DNA of 64,000 nt from Colletes latitarsis (taxonomy: Eukaryota > Arthropoda > Insecta > Hymenoptera > Colletidae): positions 32,945,422 through 33,009,421 of the forward strand of contig NC_135141.1 in NCBI RefSeq assembly GCF_051014445.1, given 5' to 3'. Positions 27,601 to 39,600 of this stretch are shown here, in pieces. The notes under the pieces are model-generated. The model did not search any database. It worked only from the letters and a program-made list of their open reading frames with translations, and was not told the origin of the DNA. The stretch's first letter is position 1; each line of letters opens with the position of its first letter. The position numbers and the translations under genes were made by a program.

Positions 27601-30600
27601 CCACAACTAATTTTAAAATTGGTAATGAATAAAATTGATAACTGCAACTGTTCACAATTATAATTACAATTACAAGTTCACAAATATAACCGCTGACATT
27701 GCATTAACAATTTCAGAAATTTTATTTGCAATCAAATTGAGAATAATTCGATGAACACGTAGAATTTTCTATTTCATTTCTCAGCCTTTTCTAAAACTCA
27801 TTATTCGTTTAATTATTTCAAATTCAGAAGATCTTTCACAAAATGGCGATCGTTTTAACCGTTCGTTCGCGCAATAATTCCAGCAGCAATTCCCAATATC
27901 GCGCACTCGCGAAATAATAAATATCATATACGACGGGAAAGTCGTATACTTTCGTATATATTTCATAATCGACGATATTTATGTTTACGTTACGATGGGA
28001 ATAAAACAACATAATCCTTGGAAAGCGTCCATAATACAAAATATATTTCATAAACATCGAAGGTTAATGTCGCCTCGTATTTTTAACTTTTCGGTTGTAA
28101 ACGTCTGTCAGCTTCGTAAATGATCCCACGATGTTTATGCAATTTGCAAATGGACACGACGAGGTCGTACGTATTTATAACATTTTTCCCTTTTTGTAAT
28201 TTTTCTTCGTCGGCACGCGTGCACGTAGAGCAACACGGTATAAAAAAAAGGTAATAACAATTGACGTTAATTTTATTTTATCGATTGGTCGTGCGGAATG
28301 TTTTTCATCGCGGCGATGATCGATATTCGCGCGACGAAAACGGAAAACGGGAGTTTCCAACGTTCATTTCGAGCCCGAACCCGTGTGTAACAAAATTTCG
28401 AAGACGCTAAACTCCCGACACGATGAATAGATATTTAAATAAGTAACGAACAGGAAAGAGACCATGCAAAATTGATACGCTAAACGTTAAAGTTCAAGGT
28501 AGTCAGAGGTGAAGTGTAGTTTACAGTCTGATCAATAAGCTCGTAATTTACTTCTACGGAAGTCGTTAAATTCATTTTCTTCTAGGATGGACCATCGTTG
28601 GTAATCGCAGCGTATCGTTTTCTCTTTTTTTTACGACAATTTTAGAGGTATACCCGTTACGTGTACGACAATTAGAGGAGCACACAGAATGCAACTAAAA
28701 ACTGACCGTTTCGGTTCTGGATTTTAGGTGCAGTTTTCGATAAACAATAATTTACTTTAACACTTTGTAATTTTGAATCGAACCAACTTCCAATTGTATT
28801 TCGTTTGAATGACCAAACTTTACAGGATATTATTTGTAATTAGTAAATTCTCCCATCAAGCATGGCGGACGGCTAAGGTTTGCATTAAGAAATTTTCTTT
28901 AGACAAATAAAAGCTTTTTTTTAAATTTTACGTAGGTATTTACTATATAGCTGAAACGAAGCTGAATTGTACGTACTTAGATTTAAAAATTTTATATTAG
29001 ATTAGAGAGCTTTCTAGCACATAGGTTGCACAGCACAGGTGTCATTCGATAGAGAATCCTTCACTGGTTTAAAGCCTCGTAGCCTGCTTTATAGTTAATA
29101 TTTTTGCAAATTAAGCAGCCTATACTTTCCCTCGAAGCATAAAAAGCAGCCAGACAAAATTTCATCTCGATCGGATAACAATAGTAGCAGTTATAGGGAA
29201 CTCACAAACCCACAGATTTTGATTTTGATTATTTTTTTTTAATATTAACAGCCAAGAGAGGTATAATATAAACAGTATATAATAATAATGTTAACAATAA
29301 TACACGGTGTTCCAAAGCGTTTTCAACGTGACATGATCGCTGACTATATTAGTAATGGAAAAGAGTGAACGATGTCATTTTCGTAGACGAAAATAAAATT
29401 AAGATCTTTCGTTTGAAAGAATGTGTCGTGGTGGAGGAAGTGTTCTTCTTACGTACACATTTTAATAGTTAAAAAATGGAAATTTCAAAAAGAAAGAAGG
29501 GGGCGTATTATTCAAGAAAAAATGAAAAAATATTATTTGTATTTCTCACACAAAATAACTTCCCCTATTTTAAATTTCATTAAATAATAAATTCTTCGCG
29601 TCGTATGCAAAGAATTTTTATTTTAAATATATGAGATATGTAAAAGTCTTTTGGCAAAATTTATGGAAGTTAGATTCTAGGAAGGTTTAGAATCTGCCTG
29701 TATTTTAAGTGAAACTGACCACACTTTTTTGAGATAAATAATTATCTATATACCAGAGTTGGGCAAATTTTATTCACGAATAACGAATAAAAGTTTTAGA
29801 GTCGTTCGTAAATTAATTTTTCCCCACGCCTTTGTTGGCTTAAAAAATTCTTCACCAGATTCTACTTTACGTGTATTGATTCACGAATGATTCTGAAATT
29901 TTGATTTGTTATTCGTAAATAAAATTTGTCGATTAATTCCAAAACTGTACAATTAAATAAATTTAATACCTGTTATTTGCATTTTCGATTACTTATTTTT
30001 CTAATCGTCAAGTAAACTATTGTAAGTATATAAAAATATTAGCAAAACTAACGAGGCTTCAGAGGATTTCTGAGGCAATTTCGGAAAAGGGAAGAGCCTC
30101 GAAAAATTCTGATGAGAATTAAAACTGCAGGAAACGACTGAAAGCCTGTGTTTAAATGCTTGCTTCTTCTCCGTCTATAATGCAGTCCCGTTGTAATTTT
30201 CAGGAATTTTTACGACGTCATGGTTCAACATCAAAATTGTGCCGAAAAGTTCGCAGTGCAGATAATTTGCCACTGGCGTCGACGAATCGACAACAAGATC
30301 AACGAACTTCGAAAGAAGACGGCATCGATGGTGACAAAGAGTCCTTCCTGAAACCAACGCAAGAAGAGAAATGCGAAGATCCAGAGTCGAAAAAACAGAA
30401 TTGCATCGAGAGTGTTTCGAAGGACACGCCGGAAGTCTCGTTGCTCGATCCAAACAATCAACAACAGTCTTCAAGGTAATTTCATCTCGAACGAATCATA
30501 TATATATTAATATACAGGGTGTTCAACCATCCCTTGAGGCTTCGTTAACAAGTTATTAACGTTTAAAGTTCCGCCTGTGAGACGGCAACCAGCGAACAGC

Positions 30601-33600
30601 TGCGTATGCGTGACAGTAGTTCTCACTCAGAAAACTGTAAGGCTGTCCATCTAGAATCTACCATTAAAATTTTTCCCAGGGTTGGCCAAACACCCTGTAT
30701 ATATATTTAACAATATCAAATTAATTAATCGTTGCTCGTCTCACAACTAAGTATACATATAATCCTAAGCAAAGCCGGATTTACCACGAAATTAATTAAG
30801 CTTCAGCTTCGGGCCACCAAGAGCTTTTATTCGTTGATCTTTTAATTCAACTACTACTCAGAAGCACAGAAGCTTTTTGTTATTCATGAAAAATAAATGG
30901 CCCGTGCAAATAACCCAATTTTATTTAGAACTTAATATTCGTAAACTTATTGTTTGTTAGGGTTTGTTTTCGAAACGCAAAGAAAACTACTCCGGAGTTT
31001 TCTAAAAATCGACCATTTCTCTGCCCTAATTTGTGCTTATTCTTCTTAAACGATTTAAGATTTTGTTGAATAACGGGTCGTTGAGGCTGTGAGAACAGTA
31101 ACGAATGACAAATTGACGTAGCTGCCATTTGCACCTGGTCATGTGATCGATCGTACTATAATTGACAGAAGATTAATAAACTACGAGTTCGATAACAAAG
31201 TTTGGCAAACTTGATAACTTGGGTTTTCCAACGTAACTAGTATTAAATTTCAATTTCTACATTCAACTTTAATTGTAGTTTTAGTTATTTAAACTTGATG
31301 ACTTGGATGTCCAACGTGACTAGTATCGAATTTTAATTTCTACGTCCAGTTTGAATTACATTTCCCCGGTTCATTCAATTGAGGAAGCTTTGTGTGCACT
31401 AATTATTGCGTCGGAGGTTCTCGTGCGTCAAAAAGTCGCGTTCCAGATGATATTTGAACAATTCTACGTATGCATGATCGACAAAAAGAGGCTGCGCGCG
31501 ATAAGGTCAGACGTCACAAACGTTCAACTCTTCCCTTTATATTCGCACAAATCTTTTTGCACAGATAGTTTCGAAACACGATTTTACCAGTGTTTCGCTA
31601 TTCTCTGTAATGTTCCCCAAGAGAATTTGATCCCAAAGTTCTTGTTCCCTTGTTACCTTTACACGTTCAAACCGCAGTGTCCTACTTACAATAGTCAAGT
31701 AACTTATAACGCGTATGAATATTTTAAACTTACCTATCCACCCACTACGCGGTGTAAATTTCCTTAATGGGTTTAATTGCAAACTCCAATTGTCGTCCAT
31801 CCAGTAGGAATGGGCAAAATGCTTAAATATGAATTTCGAATAAAAGATACATAACATTTTTATTCATTGCTCGTTGACTAAAAATTGGTATTTATGTTAT
31901 GGGATGGCATTATGTATCATGAATAGAAATTTATTTGTAGAACTATTTGGTTGAATACAAAATTTACCTTTCATTCCATTTTGGAGTTTCGCCCACTTTT
32001 GGCAATAATTTAATATAATAATTCTAGTTTAAAATTCAGATTGTAATTAATATTAAACCTTCTGTTATACTTTGAAATTTTGTTCGTCGACGACTTTCTT
32101 CAAACCCTGGTGGAATAGGGTATACATAGTACGTAAAATAAATCTAACGACTTTCTTTAAACCCCTCCAGAGCGGTCTGTTATGGCGGTCCTCTTGTTGG
32201 GTACATACTGACAATGAACTTTTCTTTACTGAACACTTTTTAGAGTACCGTTTCGGATTTACCTCGAATCAAGGCACGTTAGAGTCTTCAGTGACATTTA
32301 AAGGTAGTCTCCGAGGCTTTATGAAATATTTAAAGCCTCGCTTCCCTCGATGATAGATCTCTAAAGAGGACAAGTAGGTCAACGTTCTCAATTTTCTACA
32401 GATTTTTAAATTTAACCCCGGTCCTTAAAAAATGATTGTATTTATGTCAAACGTAAAGTACGCCATATTTGTGTCAAAGATCGTATCGCTGCTAAAAGCA
32501 GCAAAACGAGAACGTTTTCTCTGCTGCACAATATCTTCACCTTCTGAACTTTCCGCAGCAATAGGTTTCGTATATCTGTTTCTCTTTTTAAAAAACTCAG
32601 TGACCCGTATCTATTTGCTCTTGCTTGATGAATCTTTTTAATTTTCATCGTGCACAGATTATACAGGTATCGTTATTTCTGAGAAGCAAAAATCAATCGA
32701 ACAGCTTATTACTTGGTAAATACTTATCACTGCTTTTAAATATACTTCTGCTCTAATTTATATAAAACACGTAAAATATTGTTTACGTGCGTGAGAGGTC
32801 ATTCTCGAAATGCAATGGTACGCGTTCCGTGAAACTTTGTTCATCGGATTAATGCACTGATAACAAAGTTACAACGCTAGAGTTTCTGACAGTCCCTGTC
32901 TCGTATCACACATCACGTCGTGTCTAAATTACGTACACCCATGAAAGTTTATTCTCAAAATGCAATAATACGTATTTAGTGAACGACAGTTTAATCCTTG
33001 GATCGATATTCTATTTTACTGTAGAATTTTTTTCTCAAAAGTGCGTAGGATTTCGGGGATATGTGTATTGACCAAAAATGTTTGTAATTGACCCTTGCAA
33101 CAAAGAATAATTTTTTTAGAATGATTTGAAATTTTTTAGTTTCTTTTCTGCTTTAAAAAAAAAACATCAATTGAAAAGTCCGTTGTATAATCATATTGCA
33201 AACCAACATATATATGTATTTACAGATGCGATCGTTACATAATTCCCTTATATTAAATTAAGTTTCTTATGTAATTTTGTATCGCAGATTAACATGATAC
33301 CGTTGCAAGTATTACGTATCGTTTGCGTGATGCATGAAGATCAAAAATATATTGCTCGTGTCATGTACTTTGTAAAACTAATTTGCATGAGAAAATGATC
33401 TTAATATACGTTTGTAATGACATTATGAAGTTTATTCGCACAAATATTAACGCAACACCTAAATGAAATAATACTTATATAAATGAGCCTGTCCCTCGAT
33501 TAAAAGAAAAAAGAAATATTAATTCCTAATTGGTACTTCAATACACGTTTCACGCAACGCGAATACTTCATACAAAATATCAAATGGGTCGCATAGATTG

Positions 33601-36600
33601 CCATTAATGAACCGATTAAAATTGTATAACCATGTATGACATAATTCGTATCAACAAAAACCTCTGCGGTAATTAAGTTCTCAGGGTCATCTATAATTTC
33701 ATTAAACAGCTCTTTAGATTTATCTTTACCTCCCTCAAAAAGCTTCTGCAGATAAGGCAATTCATGCATGAAATTATTTAAGTTTCTTTTGTTTCGAAAA
33801 TGTGAGATATACTCGAGACCTTTCGAAAAAACAGAGGCGTAAAAAACGTAATTTGTCGAGAATATGATCCCTTAATTGCGACCTAATTTTTGTACAAATT
33901 AACCCAGCCGCGGAAAAGGGTCTTTCATTTTCTATTACAAGGAGCTATAAAGAATGCCCCTGAGTGATGTTCACGACGCGCGAGAAATTCCCCCTTTTTG
34001 TCCATAAATTGCGGTTTTATGATACTAATACTACAGACGAGATATACGAGTAGACCTTTCTCCTTATGGACTTTCGTGGCCCAATCTGACTGCCATACCA
34101 ACCTAAATTCGTTTATTATATCAAGAATCAATTCTAAATTCGCAGCCATTAGCTCGGTGTCACCCACGAAGAATAACTTTTCTATCGTGGGTGACACCGA
34201 TTACCAGGTCTCACCACGTGGAGGTTGCTGCGAGTGGAGACCCGAAGGGAGATAGATGGAATCCAAGTTCCATCGATCTCCCTCTTACATCCTTAGAAAC
34301 TAGATTAGTCGTGCCAAGTAATTATTTTGTTTAAAAGAGGGACGAAGCTAAATCGTGGGTGACGCGACGCGACGCGATACGACGCGATGCACCATGCAAT
34401 AGTGCAAGGAACGAGAGACGCGAACCGAATAGCGAGGCCAAAAGGGTCAGCTCGTTGCCTCTTGGCAAGTCCGATCGAAGGGAAAGGGAATCGACGCACC
34501 CAACACGGGTTCCCCATTTCCCCCAAGCAGCCTGTTGGGAGCCCGCAGGACCCAACTCGGGATGTCTGACAGAGAGAGGGATCCCGAGTTGGGGCTACCG
34601 CAGACAGGAACAGTCCCTGATCCCCTCTGCGGCCGAAACACCCTTTCCCTTGGATCGTCTCGCTAGAGGACGGCAACTGACCCTTCGGGCCAGCTAATCG
34701 GCCGATCACTTGCTTTCTACATGGAAGCAGTGGTGATCGGAGGGGACGAGGGACGAGTCAAAGAGAAGCTACTTGTTACATAATTACTTGGCAGGACACG
34801 CGGCTACACTAGGGGCTTAAGACTAAATACCAAGTAATTATTTTCCTTAAAAAGGGATGAAGCTAAATTGTTGGACACGCGACGCGACGCGATGCTGAAC
34901 CGTGCAGCAGATCTTCGGATCGAATCAACACTACCCTTGGTAGATTGATTTCTATTTCTAGAAATCGATCTATCATGGGCAGGCGACTAGATCTTTCGGA
35001 CAAACTGGACGGCCGATCACATGTTTCGTTCGTCGAAACAGCGGTGATCGAAGCGAGAAACGAGAGAACGTGTCGAGAGAAGCTACTTGTTAAATAATTA
35101 CTTGGCAATATTGGGAGACGCATACACTAGAGACTTAAAATTAACGTCGAAGCTAAAGTCTAGTCAAGTTGAAGCTAAAATTCGGACGATAGAAGGAAAC
35201 AGAGTTCCTTGACTTAGTTGTACCAAGCAATTATTTGGTTAAAAAGAGGGATGAAGCTAAATCGTGGGATACGCGACGCGACGCGACGCGATGCTATACC
35301 GTGCAGCGGATCCGAGGATCGAACCTACTGCCCTTGCTAACTCGATCTCAACAAGAAAACAGAGAACTGCAACTCCGAATCGAGGTCTCCATTTCTCCAA
35401 CGCAACCCGCCGGGAGCCCGAAGGACCCGACTTAGGTTGTCTGACAAAGAGAGAGTACCTGAGACAGAGTCGACTTCCGCTGGAAGGTATGCGTTTCCGC
35501 AGAATACGGAAACTCCACACCTTCCAGCGAAGTGCCGTTTTCCCTCAATCAAGCTTACCAAGGGAAGGCGATTAGATCTGTAGGACCAGATACACGGCCG
35601 ATCACATGTTTCATTCGATGAAACAGCGGTGACCGAAGCTAGGAACGAGGAAACGAGAGAACGAGAAGCTACTCATTGAATAATTGCTTGGTAAAACGCG
35701 GTAATACGTATAATAAGGAAATCTTCGACGTTAATTTTAAGATTCGCGGCGAAGCTTAAGACTAATCAACTTGGAATTAGAAGTCCCTCGGCGGTTGTGG
35801 CGTACTCCCTCGATGTCCTTGCGATTAATCTAAATTTAATCTGAAATCAAAACTAATATTTATATTCGTGAGATATGGAAGGAAATTAAGCAACATATTA
35901 CAAGAATTTAAGCTGAAACATAAAAATAAAAATCTTATATTAATCAGTGTCATCGAAACAAATATGGTACATGCATCGACACAATGTTATAGATATCAAA
36001 ATGAACATTTGTAATAATGGAAGAAACTTGGATCGAGACCCCAAATTGAATCAACACCAAACAATCAAACGAAACGAAAGAATCAAACAAAGTACCTCCG
36101 CAGATTATTACGAGATTTCGAACAAGAACGTAACCACAAAAATCTTATTCTAATCAGTGGAATAAAAATACCCGAAATTACATTATTATATCCTACAATA
36201 CTATACATATCAAAGCAATAACATAAATTCGACAAACAAAAGTAGAAACAGAGAAAAGGAACATTCATAACAACCAAATAAAATCAGATAGATAAATAAA
36301 ATTGAATTCACATGAAACAAACAAATAAAAATAATGAAATACAAACAAGTGGAGTGGACTTACTACTTGTCGTCAGTACATAGGATAGTTACCACTAAGC
36401 CGCTGTTGCCACTGGGCCAACTGTAAAATAAGAAAATATTCATATTATAGCAACATCAGTTAGGCAAGTAAAGCAAAATTGGTATCAAACGACAGAATAG
36501 AAGAGGGGAGAGAATTTTTAAACAGTTCTTACCGTTGGTCATCACCGTCCGGCACTGGTCAGTAGTGGTCAGTAGTGGTCAGTAGTCGGATCTGCACTGG

Positions 36601-39600
36601 TCAGTAGTGGTCAGTTCTGGTCACTCCTGGTCAGTCCTGGTCAGTCCTGGTCACTCCTGGTCACTCCTGGTCCCCCCAGTGGTCAGCGATCCACGAATGG
36701 CCTGACTTCGGCCCGCGAGACCCGATCCCCCTGGATGCTCCAGGGGTACTGAAGAATTTGTCCAGCGGTAGTCTTCGAGTGGGGAAGTCGAAGAGTGGGG
36801 AGACAGTGTCAACGTGAAGAGTTAAGAACCTCTTGGTCTAGAGAACAATACTATTTCGATTGGTCCCACCTCTTGACCATTTCTGGATCTTCACTGGACC
36901 GCTGACCTTGATGTCAACCTCACTGTTGACCACTAGTGACCATAAGTTAGCGACCCATTAAAACCATTACGAAGATTAAAGCCTTCTTACGAGGATCCCC
37001 TTACAATTTGATGCATGATCTATTTAACATTTTGTTTCTCTTTAGAAGAGTGTATCTCATGTTATAAAACACTCGTGGTACAGCGATAGCGTTCATTCCA
37101 CTAACGATAGATCTATTCTTTACCTCGACTATTTTCGGACTAAAATTGCAAAATAATAATTCTCCCTCGTAGGTTACAAATATAAACTCTGGTAGAAATA
37201 GTCCGTGATGGTCAGACGGATTTATCGTAATCGTTACCGACGAATTTTCCACATGGACATTCTCAAAAACTTATTCCTCGTCTTCGTTTCATTTTTGTAC
37301 GAAAAATCGCCTTATGGTCGATCGTACCACTTGCTCCCCTTCGTCGTATAGGGATTCGAGGCGACAAGAAGTAAAAGTTTGAAGATTTTCTCTAATAATT
37401 CGAGGACAGTTATTAAAGAAAATTCCTGTCGATGTTCCAGGGATTCCTCGATGGCGTCGTCATCATCGTTCGTTGGTCGACGTTTCGGAGGATGGCGAGC
37501 CGGCGGAAGTCACGAATATGTTCGATGTCCTGTACGACAACCAGCTTCCATGGACGAGCGGTAAGGAAATCCTTTTACGCTTTGCTCCGAATACATGAAT
37601 TATTCCGCGCAGATAAAGTGACATCATTCGACTAAACAATCGAGACAAAGAATTTTGCTTCTTTAAAAGTCATCGACTCGAACGTACCGGAAATATAATT
37701 TTTCATCGCCCGTACCGATTCCGTAAAATCTCTTGCGCTCCATTAACGTTTTATCACCGATCACTACGGCACAAAAACCGTTTAAAAGCAGTGTTGCACG
37801 AAACGAAAAATAGTCCACGATACCAAAAACATTGTGCACACCAGCCGTTTATTATCGCATATTATCGTTCGAACCATCGTAACAGTTCCCTCTAGACTCG
37901 TTATCGCTTGTTTAATCTTCTTCCTATTATACTTTCCCAAATGAGTTTCGTGCCATTCGAACAAGCACATAATTATGATCATTCGAAGTCGTTAATGCAA
38001 ATTTATGCGCTATATGATCGTCGATGTTTCGTTAGCCATTATTTCGATATCTTTATCTTCGATTTCCGTTTCCACCCGCGACTTTTGTGCGAGAAACACG
38101 CTACAGTGGATGATCAAATTATTATTATCATCGGATGGAAAAAATTGCACATTTTATATTTTCGGTGTTGTTTTTTATTATATTTTAAAAAATTTTTAAT
38201 AATTTGTACAAGTTTTAAAATGCATTATTGCATATTAAGAATATAACTGTAATTTTTTTTTAATGAAAAGGTTTCGTTGCAAGTACAATTAAAATTCAAA
38301 ATGACCATAAAACTTTGATCACCCACTGTAATTTAACGTATCTCTGTTTACGACCAAACGTTAACACAAGTATTACACGAGTCATTGTATGCAACCGTCA
38401 AATAGTGAATGCATTTATCGAGACATTCGAATATTTTAACATTAAATATTTGCTCTATTTAACGATAATGTCCCAGTTAAGTTTAGAAAATCAATCTTGT
38501 TCTAAAGCGGTAAAGAAAATTGGGTTGCAGAGGATTGCGTCCATTGCCATGTAAAAAAGAACTTGTTGACCTACATATGTACTATACAAAGTGTCCCGCG
38601 CAACTGGGACAGGCTGTATCTTTGAAACCGTTGAAGATAAAGAGAAAAATTACGTGACAAAAGTAAATCGTTTCCGATGCTTCGTACTCTTACGTTACGC
38701 AATGTATGCACAAATTGCAACTGTAAGAAACTCAAGAAAAAACAGATGCTAACTGTTTTAAATATTCGTCAATTTGTTTTTAAGAAAAACCACTGATTCA
38801 ATAGAGAAAACCAGTTGTTTCTCTTGTTTCTGCTTATTTATTTTCCATATACGTTCGAAAATATATAAAATGGACTTCCACTATGGAACTAGGAAAATTA
38901 AGGTTAGGATTTGTGAATTTCAGCAAGGTTACAAAAATAAGAAACAAATTTTAGGTTATGTAATTTACAATGATATAGAATCAAAATTGTAGTCTTCCAG
39001 GAAATTGTATGGTCTTCAACTAGCTGTGAACGTGTTAAGGGCTGTTCTAAAGACTTGGCAGCAATGAGCTTCGCGTAACGAGGCTGTTGGCCTGTAACAA
39101 AAATGATCCGAAAATCCCATAAGCGGGTTATCTACCCCCTGGTGCTCCACACCAGGCGCCACGACACAGAATTATCAGCCCTCTCAAGGTTCCCCATATC
39201 GCCAAGGTTGGGTATTGACTCCATGTACAATTTGCCTGTGCTAATATTTTCTCTTGTATCTCTTTATCGTGGTCAGATTTGTGCAACACCACCAGGTCTT
39301 TGGCCAGTTCTTTCCACTCTTTCGTACCCTGTACCGATCTAATTCAGAATCCGGAAGGCTAAGGCTGAGTGAATTTGACCAGAACGAGCCCTCCAATTTC
39401 CAGTATAAGAAAACATTGGCTTAATAAAGGGTTTTAGATCCGTCTAAAATCAGGAAGTTTCACTCCAGTCTCGTACATATCACTCGAACACCGTATACGT
39501 AGACTCCTCGACCGACCATCGATAAGGTAGAGCCTGCCTTGCTAATGAGTCCATTAGTAGGCCCAGGACGAAATGTGATGGCGCCTCCTCTTTCTTGTTT

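Larger units (their letters stand above)
17643..30203 (+). other. FN3 gene intron 5 (12.6 kb)
   Basis: Contains the tandem repeat at about 17990-18500, a CAGGGTGTTC element at 19972-20856, a GC-richer patch at 21278-22020, and a fragment of the same element at 26911-26979. The 22.1-26.9 kb and 27.7-30.1 kb stretches are AT-rich with nothing I can name. Alternative terminal exons at about 19780 and 21536 were considered and are reported as uncertain. Confidence 0.55.
30476..37440 (+). other. FN3 gene intron 6
   Basis: Contains a 183 bp element 39 bases past the donor, an element fragment at 33023-33142, two unexplained minus-strand frames (33.5-34.2 kb), the hairpin repeat (34314-35691), the GGTCAG minisatellite (36555-36672) and another unexplained minus frame (37001-37252). 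Confidence 0.6.

Noticed and set aside
31351..31767. 138-codon plus frame
   Set aside because: It begins with TTG rather than ATG, has no splice context, and an overlapping minus frame is open too. No family recognised.
34305..34709. 134-codon minus and 112-codon plus frames
   Set aside because: They lie inside the GC-rich hairpin repeat, are open on several frames at once, and are not shared by the other repeat units.
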